A stretch of DNA of 64,000 bases from Mycolicibacterium sp. S2-37 (GTDB taxonomy: Bacteria; Actinomycetota; Actinomycetes; Mycobacteriales; Mycobacteriaceae). This document shows, one piece after another, positions 1 to 7,410 of the stretch. Made by a program: the position numbers and the translations under genes. How positions within the stretch are numbered: the first letter of the stretch is position 1; each line of letters starts with the position of its first letter. A model generated the notes under the pieces. That model saw only the letters and a program-made list of their open reading frames with translations, did not search any database and had not been told where the DNA came from. The DNA lies in assembly GCF_017352375.1 (NCBI RefSeq), contig NZ_JAFEVR010000010.1:62001-126000 (forward strand). Reading direction: 5' to 3'.

Positions 1-432
1 CGACAGCCGTCCGGTTCCGTCGCGCACGCCGGGCACGCGCGGCGCAGGCATCGGAACGCGATTCGTCGTCCGAATCGGTCTGACCGACCGCTGGCTAACC
101 CAGCGGCGGCAGGTCATCGCGCCGCCGTCGCATTCGCGCACCGCGCCGTCACGTGCCGCTTCCCGGCCGGTACCCTGGCGCGCCCGCGGGCTTCCGCCTG
201 CGGCAGCAAACCCGTGAATTCGACTGTCGCAGTGCGGTTCGCGGTGCCCGAAACCCCGTCGGGCATTGCTGGGAGCTTCGTCAGAGTGACCGCAGCACAG
301 GTTAAGCTACACATGCGTTAGATTTGCTTCGCGGTACGGACGGACGGATTGCGCCGAGGGCTGAAATTGCCACGACGTGCGCTTTCAGGCTGTCCACCGC
401 CCGTTGTAAGGCAACATTTCGGTGGTTTGCAC
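1..432. other. Left-edge region without a supported gene
   Basis: This stretch precedes the espR promoter. The only open frames are short (for example a 66-codon minus-strand frame at 114-314). They show no recognisable motif, no ribosome binding site and an unusual amino acid mix. In M. tuberculosis the gene upstream of espR is a membrane protein (Rv3848), and nothing resembling a membrane protein is visible here. I see no tRNA-like or strong hairpin structure. It may hold distal regulatory sites for espR, which is known to bind its own upstream DNA in M. tuberculosis. Confidence 0.4.
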
Positions 433-461
433 TTGGTTGTGACCACAACTGTGGCTACGAT
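433..461 (+). promoter_or_regulatory. Probable espR promoter with internal inverted repeat
   Basis: A -35-like TTGGTT (433-438) and a -10-like TACGAT (456-461) are separated by exactly 17 bp. This predicts transcription starting about 50 nt before the espR ATG at 519. The spacer carries a perfect 6-2-6 inverted repeat, GTTGTG-ac-CACAAC (436-449), which overlaps the end of the -35 box and could be an operator. EspR autoregulation is known in M. tuberculosis; that this repeat is the site is inference. Confidence 0.5.
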
Positions 462-518
462 GGTCAGCAAATCAGCCGATCATTTAGCCCGGTCTTCAAA
501 CACATGGAGGTCTATTCG

Positions 519-917
519 ATGAGCACGACGTTCGCCGCTCGGCTGAATCGCCTGTTCGACGTGGTGTATCCGCCTGGACGCGGCCCGCACACGTCGGCCG
601 AGGTGATCGCGGCACTGAAGGCCGAAGGCGTCACGATGTCGGCTCCGTACCTCTCGCAGCTGCGCTCGGGCAACCGTACGAACCCATCGGCGGCCACCAT
701 GGCAGCGCTGGCCAACTTCTTCCGGATCAGGCCGGCGTACTTCACCGACGACGAGTACTACGAGAAGCTCGACAAAGAGCTCACGCTGTTGGCGGGCCTG
801 CGCGACGAGGGCGTCCGGCGGATCGCCGCACGCACCGTCGGCCTGTCTCCCGAAGCCCAACGTGACATCGCCCAGCGGGTCGACGAGTTGCGGATCAAGG
901 AGCACCTGGACGACTAG
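519..917 (+). CDS. espR: EspR nucleoid-associated HTH regulator
   Basis: The 132-residue product matches the length and sequence I recall for M. tuberculosis EspR (Rv3849), nearly identical through the N-terminal HTH domain (start MSTTFAARLNRLFD, core YLSQLRSGNRTNP). EspR is a dimeric XRE-like, nucleoid-associated regulator of ESX-1 and cell-wall genes. The C-terminal third (after residue 90) is the diverged dimerisation region. I chose ATG 519 because it gives the family length and follows GGAGG at 506-510; the open frame runs further upstream without similarity. The gene overlaps the convergent membrane-protein gene by 4 bp at its stop. The next genes on this strand (Rv3850 and Rv3851 equivalents) keep the M. 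tuberculosis order. Confidence 0.95.
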   Translation: MSTTFAARLNRLFDVVYPPGRGPHTSAEVIAALKAEGVTMSAPYLSQLRSGNRTNPSAATMAALANFFRIRPAYFTDDEYYEKLDKELTLLAGLRDEGVRRIAARTVGLSPEAQRDIAQRVDELRIKEHLDD

Positions 918-2014
918 TCCGCCGCCGCACGGCGAAGTGCGCGCACTTTGCCTCGCGGCGGCGCGTCGGCCGGCTCTCGCATCAGGTCGCGGTACCGACC
1001 GGCGATGGCCAGAATCCACTCGCGGTCGGAGTACGTCTCCGGCTGACGCAGCCAACCGAGCCCTGGAAACGGGGAACGGCCGTCGATCCATCGGGCGACG
1101 GTCAGTGCCTGCTCGCCGGGCGCAACGTCCGGGTCCGTGACCGCCGGCTCGCCATCGGACGCGGCAGTCGCCTCGAGGAAGAGCGCATCCGAGATCAGCG
1201 ACATCTTCTCGGCCACGCGGAAGACCCGTGGGCCGTGGGTCCGCGCCTCCAGGTTCATCTCGGGGTGGCGCCGGCCGAGTTCGGTGAGGATCGGTCTGAT
1301 CAGCGCCAGCTCTCGGCGGGCACCGAACCAGTCCTCGATGCTGGGCAGCAGCGCGCCTGCGGCCACCGCCGGCATCGCACAACCCAGCAGCGTCGTGCCG
1401 ACCCGCGCCAGGGCGACCTCATCGTCGGCGATCACCTGGAACAGGAACGCGACACCGGCCAGCAGCATGAGCGTCATGCCGAGGGTGAAGACGAACAGCG
1501 CCCTGCCGCGACGGCTCCGGTTCGAGTGACGCAAGCCCGCCCACGCCACCAGCGAGAGCGCAGCCACCAGGTAGGCCAGCGGCAGCAGACCCGCCGGTCC
1601 GCCGAGGTGTTGCCGCAGATACTCGGTGGGAGAGGTCTGCGGCCGCGGGCCGGCGGCGAAGAACGCCGTCAGGCTGAGTGCCGCCACCACGGCCGCGACC
1701 GAATACTGCGCGACTGACAGCCGCCGGTTGACCGCCGGTGGTCGCCGTGAGGTCACCGAGGTGATCATCACGGCGCTGCCGGCGGCGGAGCCGATCAACG
1801 CGACCTGGCTGAACCCCATCGCGATGTTCGGCCAGCCGAGCGCGGAGTCGACGAACAGGGTCAGGGGCGGCCAGCTCAGTGCCGCGGCCGTCCCGAGGCT
1901 GCCGAGCGCGAGGATCATCGCGGTGCTCACCACCGACTGTTCGTTGGCCAGCGCCCAGCCGATCCGCATCCCCGTCGCCAGGCCGAGGAGCCCGGCGATC
2001 GCCCAGACGATCAC
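914..2014 (-). CDS. MAB_1171c-type seven-helix membrane protein (DUF6545-like)
   Basis: The 366-residue protein has about seven hydrophobic helices in residues 1-222, then a soluble domain of about 140 residues containing a WFGARRELALIRPILTEL stretch. This layout is that of actinobacterial proteins annotated 'MAB_1171c family putative transporter' with a DUF6545 C-terminus. The family is often found beside ImmA/IrrE peptidases or XRE regulators; transport has not been shown. The GTG start at 2014 overlaps the TGA of the upstream peptidase gene (GTGA), so the two are translationally coupled. Its stop overlaps the espR stop. The role is probably membrane-linked signalling or transport connected to the peptidase, but this is inference. 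Confidence 0.7.
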   Translation of the reverse strand: MIVWAIAGLLGLATGMRIGWALANEQSVVSTAMILALGSLGTAAALSWPPLTLFVDSALGWPNIAMGFSQVALIGSAAGSAVMITSVTSRRPPAVNRRLSVAQYSVAAVVAALSLTAFFAAGPRPQTSPTEYLRQHLGGPAGLLPLAYLVAALSLVAWAGLRHSNRSRRGRALFVFTLGMTLMLLAGVAFLFQVIADDEVALARVGTTLLGCAMPAVAAGALLPSIEDWFGARRELALIRPILTELGRRHPEMNLEARTHGPRVFRVAEKMSLISDALFLEATAASDGEPAVTDPDVAPGEQALTVARWIDGRSPFPGLGWLRQPETYSDREWILAIAGRYRDLMREPADAPPRGKVRALRRAAAD

Positions 2015-2502
2015 CCGAAGGCCTCGCCCAGGCGGACCTGGATGATCGACGACCGGTCCGAGGGCAGCCGGCCCAGCCGGTAGATCAGCAACGCGGCGAA
2101 GTCCTCGGCCTCCTGTTCGGCGTCCTCGCCACTCGGACCCAGGCATCCGGTGCGCTGGTGGAGCATGTACCGGATCAGTTCGGTGCTGGCGATCTCGGTC
2201 TCCTCCTGCGCGGCCTCCACGACGTGGATGCCGTCGTGGCCGAGGACGAGGTGGCCGAGCTCGTGGGCCAGTGTGCGGTCCCACGCCGGCAGTCCGTGCT
2301 GGATCAGGAACACGTCGCGGTCGGTGTACTGACGCCACTGTCCGCAGACCCCGCGCGGCAGCCGCGCGGTCGTCAGCTCGATCGGGCGTCCCCGGCTGGC
2401 GCTGACGGCCGCGACCAGCCGGGGCAGCGAGACCTCACCGCGCCGCGGCGCGAGATCGAGCACCGCGTTAACCGCGCGGGCGACGTTGCGGTGGGCCGGC
2501 AC
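2011..2502 (-). CDS. ImmA/IrrE-family zinc metallopeptidase
   Basis: The 163-residue protein carries the zincin motif HELGH at residues 80-84 and an acidic, Glu/Asp-rich helix near residue 130 that could supply the third ligand, as in ImmA/IrrE (DUF955) peptidases. Known members cleave XRE-type repressors (ImmA acting on ImmR) or regulators such as DdrO. The GTG start at 2502 lies 1 nt after the stop of the upstream secreted-protein gene and the 3' end overlaps the membrane-protein gene, so the three form one operon. The open frame extends upstream to 3144, but that part is an Arg/Pro-rich shadow of the previous gene. The HTH protein EspR is encoded convergently, which makes it a possible but unproven substrate. 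Confidence 0.75.
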   Translation of the reverse strand: MPAHRNVARAVNAVLDLAPRRGEVSLPRLVAAVSASRGRPIELTTARLPRGVCGQWRQYTDRDVFLIQHGLPAWDRTLAHELGHLVLGHDGIHVVEAAQEETEIASTELIRYMLHQRTGCLGPSGEDAEQEAEDFAALLIYRLGRLPSDRSSIIQVRLGEAFG

Positions 2503-2503
2503 G

Positions 2504-3349
2504 TCAGCCCCCGCCCAGGAAGCGCGCCGACGGGGCGGTGCGCAGAGCCCGGCCGGCCTTGGCCTGACGGTAGCCGAGCAGTCCACCGAGGCCGGTGAGC
2601 GCCAGCAGTCCCACGGTGCCGGGCACCGCCACCGCGGCGATCCCGGACAGGTCCGCCTCGCGCAGATAGGCGCCGTAGCCGACGCGCTCGGACAGCGGTG
2701 TGGCCGGGGCGCCGGTCTGCGGCGGGGGCTGAAGCCGTTGCGGCGCAGCACTCCTCGGCGGCGCGGCGGGTCGCGTAGCCGAGGGGACGACCATGGGCAC
2801 GGGCAGTGCCGCGGGCGCGGGCAGCAGGGCCGGGGGCGGCGCAGGCGCAGGGACGGGCAAGACGACCGGCACCGCCACAACCGGCACAGCGACAACCGGG
2901 ACAGCGACCGATGCAGGCGGGACGACCGGAACGGCCTGCGGCGTGTCGGCGGCCGCGGGCGTGGGCACCGCCGGCGTCGCGGGTATGCCGCGGTCGTCGT
3001 TGTCACCGTTGTCGAACACCACGGTGGTGGTCGAGGTCTCCTCCGACGTGGTGGCCGAGGTGGTCGCCGACGAGCTGGTCGCCGACGAGCTGGGTGCCGA
3101 GGCGCTCGTCGACGGACCGACCGACCCGGATGGGCGTGTGTCATGCGTGCTGTCCCGGGTGCCGGTGGCCGGCGCGGTGGCGCGTTCGGGTTCCGGGCGC
3201 AGCGGTTGCGGGTCCGGTCCGGCCTCGACGGCCGGCGCGTTCGCGTCGCCCGGTTCCTGGGCGACGGCCATCGTGGCGCCGAGGCCCGTCAGCAGCAGCC
3301 CGGTGGCGACCAGGCAGCCGGATACGGCGGCGCGCATGCGGAAAAACAC
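2504..3349 (-). CDS. Exported Pro/Ala/Val-rich protein with C-terminal helix
   Basis: The 281-residue product begins with a signal peptide (hydrophobic residues about 8-30, ending AVAQ). It continues with a long Ser/Thr-rich and then Pro/Val-rich disordered region that includes repeated AVPVV units, and ends with one hydrophobic helix (LSGIAAVAVPGTVGLLALTG) and a basic tail. The arrangement suggests a wall-spanning protein anchored by its C-terminus. No enzyme motif is visible. It is the first gene of the operon with the ImmA/IrrE peptidase and the membrane protein. A second in-frame ATG four codons in (3337) could be the true start. I do not recognise a named family. Confidence 0.6.
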   Translation of the reverse strand: MFFRMRAAVSGCLVATGLLLTGLGATMAVAQEPGDANAPAVEAGPDPQPLRPEPERATAPATGTRDSTHDTRPSGSVGPSTSASAPSSSATSSSATTSATTSEETSTTTVVFDNGDNDDRGIPATPAVPTPAAADTPQAVPVVPPASVAVPVVAVPVVAVPVVLPVPAPAPPPALLPAPAALPVPMVVPSATRPAAPPRSAAPQRLQPPPQTGAPATPLSERVGYGAYLREADLSGIAAVAVPGTVGLLALTGLGGLLGYRQAKAGRALRTAPSARFLGGG

Positions 3350-3548
3350 GTCGTCACCACCCCCCGTACGCGGATGACCCGGCTACTTTGCCGTACCGAC
3401 GATTCTGTCACAGCCGGGTGCCGGCATTTGCTGATCGCGCAGGACAGCGGGCCAGGCGGCCGTCTCGTCGGCCGCAAGGCTAGGGTTGTCCTGCAACGAC
3501 GCGCCCCCTTCGCGTGGTGGGCGGGAAAAGGACCGGGAGGCAGCGGGT

Positions 3549-4205
3549 ATGGGTCTGTTCAAGCGACGCAAGAGCCGCGCCACCCGCCGCGCCGAGGCTC
3601 GCGCCATCAAGGCGAAGGCCAAGCTGGAGGCCAGGCTTTCGGCGAAGAACGAGGCGCGTCGCTACAGGTCCGCCCAGAAGGCGGAGAACAAGGCCATCAA
3701 AGCGCAGCTGAAGGCGCTGCGGGAGAGCGACCGGACGGCACTCAAGATCGCCGAGACCGAACTACAGGCGGCGCGCGAGGGCAAGCTCTTCTCGCCCGGG
3801 AAGATCCGGCGCACGCTGACCGTCGCCCGGCTGGTCGCCCCGATCGCGGTGCCGCTGGTCTACCGGGTCTCGATATCGGCCCGCGGATTCATCGACGAAC
3901 GTCGCGCCGACCGTCTCGGCGTGCCATTGAGCCAGCTCGGTCAGTTCTCCGGTGCGGGTGCGCAACTGTCGGCCCGCATTTCCGGCGCCGAACACTCGCT
4001 GCGCCTGGTCGCCGAGAAGAAGCCCAAAGACGCCGAGACCAAACAGTTCGTCGCCGCGATCAACGACCGGCTCAGCGATCTCGCCGCGGCGGTCACCGCC
4101 GCCGAGAAGATGCCGACCGCCCGGCGCCGCGCGGCGCATGCGGCGATCTCGACGCAGCTCGACGGCATCGACGCCGACCTGATGGCGCGCCTCGGCGTGC
4201 TCTGA
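3549..4205 (+). CDS. DUF6474 family protein (Rv3850 equivalent)
   Basis: The 218-residue protein starts MGLFKRRKSRATRRAEARA and has a very basic, predicted coiled-coil first half (residues 1-90, Lys/Arg/Ala/Glu-rich). A short hydrophobic stretch follows (LVAPIAVPLVYRVSI, about 95-110), then a mostly helical C-terminal half. Length and position directly downstream of espR match M. tuberculosis Rv3850, whose function is not established. ATG 3549 is preceded by GGGAGG and gives the family length; the open frame continues upstream without similarity. The basic coil could bind nucleic acid or membrane, which is speculation. Confidence 0.75.
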   Translation: MGLFKRRKSRATRRAEARAIKAKAKLEARLSAKNEARRYRSAQKAENKAIKAQLKALRESDRTALKIAETELQAAREGKLFSPGKIRRTLTVARLVAPIAVPLVYRVSISARGFIDERRADRLGVPLSQLGQFSGAGAQLSARISGAEHSLRLVAEKKPKDAETKQFVAAINDRLSDLAAAVTAAEKMPTARRRAAHAAISTQLDGIDADLMARLGVL

Positions 4206-4213
4206 TCCCCCGC

Positions 4214-4744
4214 ATGTCCGGCACGACGCGCGACCCGGCAGCCCTGCTGCGCGGGGTCGCGGCGGCTGGTTTCACCGCCCCGCTCGCCGTGGCCGCACAC
4301 GCCGCGGCCGACGGGAGCCTGACCGCCGGCCCCGCGGTCACCGGTGTGGCGGTCGTGGCGCTCACCGTCGGCGCGCTCACGGCGACCGTGCGGCGGGCCG
4401 ACCGGATGCCGGTCCTGCTCGCACTGCTGGGCGCCGGGCAGCTCACCGGACACGCAGTGCTCGGCTCGTCCGGCCATGCGCATGGCGGCGCCGCGGCGCC
4501 GGCGGCGATGCTGGTCGCCCACGCCGTCGCGGTGGCCCTGGGCGCTGCGCTGATCGCGGCCGGCGGGAGGCTGTGCGCGGCGCTGTCCCGAGCGGTACGC
4601 GTCGTGGTGCGGCTCGCCGATCCCCGGCCTGCCGGACCGCCGGCCATCCGATGGGCGCGCAGTGCGCACCACGGGCTGCAGGCCCTGTCGATGTTCGCGG
4701 GACCGGTGAGTCGCCGCGGCCCGCCGGCCGGCGCCGCGCGCTGA
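4214..4744 (+). CDS. Small integral membrane protein (Rv3851 equivalent)
   Basis: The 176-residue product is highly hydrophobic with about four predicted helices (residues near 10-30, 38-58, 65-85 and 97-120), a His-containing loop (SSGHAHGG) and a basic C-terminus. It starts 8 nt after the preceding stop and is probably cotranscribed with it. Its place between the Rv3850 and hns equivalents matches M. tuberculosis Rv3851, a possible membrane protein of unknown role. The His loop and the following copper-type genes invite the idea of a metal link, but the protein also exists where those genes do not. Confidence 0.65.
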   Translation: MSGTTRDPAALLRGVAAAGFTAPLAVAAHAAADGSLTAGPAVTGVAVVALTVGALTATVRRADRMPVLLALLGAGQLTGHAVLGSSGHAHGGAAAPAAMLVAHAVAVALGAALIAAGGRLCAALSRAVRVVVRLADPRPAGPPAIRWARSAHHGLQALSMFAGPVSRRGPPAGAAR

Positions 4745-4777
4745 CCCTTCATCCACATCCTCTCGAGAGACCTTGTC

Positions 4778-5437
4778 ATGCAACCCATTTCCGGGGCACT
4801 TCAGCGTGCCCTGCTCACGACCGGCGCCGTGGTGACCGCCGCACTGGCGGTCAGCGCCCCGGCGTCGGCACATGTCCACGTCGACGCCGTCAACCCGACG
4901 CCCGGCGCCACCTCCGTCCTGACCTTCCGGGTACCGGGCGAATCCGATACCGGTGCCCTGACAACGGAATTGAGCGTCGCACTGCCCGACGTCACGTCCG
5001 CGCGCACCGAACTCATGCCGGGCTGGACGGCGCGGCTGGACCGGGACACCGCCGCGGGCACCGTGCGATCGGTGACCTGGACGGCTGCTCCGGGCACCGG
5101 CATCTCGTCGGATCAGTTCGCACTGTTCCGCGTATCGGTCACGCTGCCCGAGAACACCGAGTCGGTGAGTTTCGCTGCCACGCAGACCTATTCGGACGGC
5201 CAGGTCGTGCGGTGGGACGAGGCACCGCTGGCCGACGGCGCCGAGCCGGAGCACCCGGCGCCGGTGCTGGAACTGTCCGGAAGCGGCGACTCCGGCCACG
5301 GCGGGCATTCCGTCGGCGCAGTCACCGAGCCGGCGACCGCAGCCGGCGACGCCACGGCGCGCTGGCTGGCCGGAGGAGCCCTGCTGGTGGCCGCTGTCGC
5401 CGTCGTGCTGGGCCTGCTGGGCAGGCGGCGATCATGA
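4778..5437 (+). CDS. YcnI-like (DUF1775) extracytoplasmic copper-binding protein
   Basis: The 219-residue protein has a signal peptide (to about residue 31, SAPASA) so that the mature chain starts HVHVDAVNPTPG. It has a DUF1775 beta-sandwich, a His-rich GHGGH linker near residue 170, and a C-terminal transmembrane helix followed by basic residues (GLLGRRRS). In the YcnI family the mature N-terminal His forms a single-histidine brace for copper. The stop overlaps the start of copC (ATGA). Together with CopC and CopD this makes a membrane-proximal copper acquisition or handling unit outside the cytoplasmic membrane. The membrane anchor is typical of actinobacterial members. Confidence 0.85.
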   Translation: MQPISGALQRALLTTGAVVTAALAVSAPASAHVHVDAVNPTPGATSVLTFRVPGESDTGALTTELSVALPDVTSARTELMPGWTARLDRDTAAGTVRSVTWTAAPGTGISSDQFALFRVSVTLPENTESVSFAATQTYSDGQVVRWDEAPLADGAEPEHPAPVLELSGSGDSGHGGHSVGAVTEPATAAGDATARWLAGGALLVAAVAVVLGLLGRRRS

Positions 5438-5943
5438 AGCCACTCGCGATCGTGATGACCTGCCTGCTGCTCGCCGTGGCGGCGGTGGCCGGCGCCGGTA
5501 CGGCCTCGGCGCATGCGACACGCATCGCCGCGGATCCGGGCGACAACGCCGCGCTGACGCAGTCCCCCACGCGGGTCAGCGCCACCTTCAACGAGGCGAT
5601 GCAGAGCGCGTTCGCCGCGATGACCGTCGTCGGCCCCGACGGCAACCTGTGGTCGACCGGTGAACCGGAGGTGCAGGGAGCGGTCGTCTCGGTCGGCGTG
5701 CGCCCGTTGGGTCCGGCGGGCCGGTACACGGTCAACTACCGCGCCACGTCGGCCGACGGACACGTCGTCTCCGGCTCGTGGTCGTTCGAGCTGACCCTGG
5801 GCGGCACGGGCACGCCCGGACCCTCGGCCACCGCGCCGGCCACGCGAACCGCACCCGAGGAGCCGCCGGTGTGGCCGTTCATCCTCGGCGCATGCCTGAT
5901 CGTCGGGGCAGGAGCCTGGTGGGCAGCTCGACGGCGCACCTGA
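5434..5943 (+). CDS. copC: CopC-type copper-binding protein
   Basis: The 169-residue protein has a signal peptide ending ASA followed directly by mature HATRIAADPGD, the N-terminal His of a CopC Cu(II) site. A second conserved His is in SADGHVVSG. The CopC beta-barrel (about residues 27-122) is followed by a Thr/Pro linker and one C-terminal transmembrane helix (WPFILGACLIVGAGAWW). CopC binds copper outside the membrane and hands it to CopD. The ATG overlaps the YcnI-like stop and the 3' end overlaps the copD start by 25 bp, giving strong coupling. Confidence 0.85.
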   Translation: MKPLAIVMTCLLLAVAAVAGAGTASAHATRIAADPGDNAALTQSPTRVSATFNEAMQSAFAAMTVVGPDGNLWSTGEPEVQGAVVSVGVRPLGPAGRYTVNYRATSADGHVVSGSWSFELTLGGTGTPGPSATAPATRTAPEEPPVWPFILGACLIVGAGAWWAARRRT

Positions 5944-6869
5944 GCCGGCCGCACTGGCGGGACGTCGGCGGCGGGCTCCTCGTCATTGCGGTCGCAGTGC
6001 TCTTCGCCTGGGCGCTGGCCCGTCCGCAGATCTCCCCGCCCGGGGCGGCGGTGCGGGCAGTCGCGGACTGCGCAGCGGTCGTGACACTGGGTCTGGCGGT
6101 GGTGCCGTTCCTCGACGCGGGCAGGCACCGTGCGGAATTGGTGCGCTCGGCGGCGGTGCCGCTGACGGCCGGTGCGGCGCTGTGGCTGCTGGCCGAACTG
6201 GTCCGGCTGATCGTGGCGACGGCGCAGGCGGCGTCGCTGTCGGTCGGATCGGTCGGCGTCTCGACCTACACCCAGTTCGTGCTGCACACCGCGGTGGGCC
6301 GGGCCGGCGCGCTCAGCGCGCTCGCCGCGGCGGTGGTGTGCGCCATGGCCGTCGTCGCACCGCGCTCGGTGACCGTTGCGGTCGCCACGATCGGGGTCGT
6401 GGCCGTCGGGCTGGTGGCCCACACGCTGACCGGCCACCTCACCGACAGTCCGCTCGGTGGCCTCTCGGTCGCCGTGCACGCGCTGGCCGCGGCGCTGTGG
6501 TGCGGGACCCTGGCGGCTCTGCTGCTGACCGTGCGGCACCGCGGACAGTGGGCACGGGTGCTACCCCGATTCGCCCAGGTGGCGCTGATCTGCGTGGCGG
6601 TGCTGGTCCTGGCGGGTGTGGCGGCCGGTCTGGCGACCGTGGGCGCGCCGCGCGACCTGTACGAGACCGGGTACGGGCGGCTCCTGCTGGCCAAGGTGCT
6701 GGTGACGGTCGCGCTGACGATGCTGGCGTGGCGCAACCGGACGCACTGGCTGCCCGCCGCACGGGCGCACCGTGCCACCGCGGGCCTGTCCCGGTCGCGG
6801 ACGCTGGTGGAACTGGCGATCATGGCGGTGGCGTTGACGCTGGGCGCCGCACTGGCCGTCACGGGCTGA
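5919..6869 (+). CDS. copD: CopD-family membrane protein
   Basis: The protein has about 316 residues if the GTG at 5919 is used, with roughly eight transmembrane helices and the CopD domain in the C-terminal half (HTLTGHLTDSP, VAVHALAAALWCGTLAALLL). CopD proteins are thought to move copper across the cytoplasmic membrane or receive it from CopC. The start lies inside the end of copC and no strong ribosome binding site is seen, so coupling is likely; the exact start is uncertain. This trio sits between the Rv3851 and hns equivalents, where M. tuberculosis has no such genes. Confidence 0.8.
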   Translation: MGSSTAHLSRPHWRDVGGGLLVIAVAVLFAWALARPQISPPGAAVRAVADCAAVVTLGLAVVPFLDAGRHRAELVRSAAVPLTAGAALWLLAELVRLIVATAQAASLSVGSVGVSTYTQFVLHTAVGRAGALSALAAAVVCAMAVVAPRSVTVAVATIGVVAVGLVAHTLTGHLTDSPLGGLSVAVHALAAALWCGTLAALLLTVRHRGQWARVLPRFAQVALICVAVLVLAGVAAGLATVGAPRDLYETGYGRLLLAKVLVTVALTMLAWRNRTHWLPAARAHRATAGLSRSRTLVELAIMAVALTLGAALAVTG

Positions 6870-6936
6870 CGCCGGCCCGCCTGGCATGATGGAGCCACTG
6901 CCGGCCACCCCGGAGAAACGCAAAGGAGCAGCATCG

Positions 6937-7365
6937 ATGGCAGACCGCCAGGACGAGTTCGACGAGCAGCCGGACGCCGCAGCAGGCGTCCCGGCGACTC
7001 CCCCGGCGAAGACGCCCGCCAAGAAGGCTCCTGCGAAGAAGACGCCCGCCAAGAAGGCGCCCGCCAAGGCCGTGAAGAAGGCGGAGCCGGCCAAGAAGGC
7101 ACCGGCGACGAAGGCCCCTGCCCCGGCCGCCGCTCCACCCCCCGCGGCGCAGCCGCCGGTCGAGCAGGCGCCCGCCGACGTGTCCGCCGCCGCGCAGGAG
7201 GCCGCCGCCCAAGCGAAGGCCACGGTGGCGACGGCGAGCAATCCGGTGTCCGGTCCGGCCCCGGTGCCGGTGACGGCGGCCGACGTGTCGCGCCTGCCGC
7301 TTGCCGCCGCCGTCGCGGCCGGCGTGCTGGTGCTGCTGGCCGTGCTCCTCTCGCGCCGCCGCTGA
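6937..7365 (+). CDS. hns: Hns-like lysine-rich membrane-tethered nucleoid protein (Rv3852 equivalent)
   Basis: The 142-residue product has an acidic N-terminus, then tandem AKK-AP/TP repeats (about residues 20-60) resembling histone-H1 tails, an Ala/Pro linker, and a C-terminal hydrophobic helix ending LLSRRR. This matches the design of M. tuberculosis Rv3852 (134 residues), a DNA-binding protein anchored in the membrane. ATG 6937 follows AAAGGAG at 6921-6927 at good spacing. The lysine-rich tail should bind DNA non-specifically. It is not related to enterobacterial H-NS by fold; the name is historical. Confidence 0.85.
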   Translation: MADRQDEFDEQPDAAAGVPATPPAKTPAKKAPAKKTPAKKAPAKAVKKAEPAKKAPATKAPAPAAAPPPAAQPPVEQAPADVSAAAQEAAAQAKATVATASNPVSGPAPVPVTAADVSRLPLAAAVAAGVLVLLAVLLSRRR

Positions 7366-7372
7366 AAAGTTC

Positions 7373-7403
7373 TTGACCCGCACGCGGCGTGAGGGTGCAG
7401 TCT
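7373..7403 (+). promoter_or_regulatory. MerR-type promoter/operator of the TipAS regulator gene
   Basis: TTGACC (7373-7378) and CAGTCT (7398-7403) are separated by 19 bp, the over-long spacing typical of MerR-controlled promoters. The spacer holds a dyad, ACCCGCACGC-g-GCGTGAGGGT (7376-7396), matching at 9 of 10 positions. The ATG of the regulator follows 7 nt after the -10 box, so the mRNA is probably leaderless. Such sites are bound by MerR/TipA proteins that untwist the promoter when ligand is present, so this one likely gives autoregulation. Confidence 0.75.
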
Positions 7404-7410
7404 GGGCGCC

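Noticed and set aside
114..314. 66-codon minus-strand frame at the left edge
   Set aside because: There is no ribosome binding site, no recognisable motif and no hydrophobic or folded pattern.
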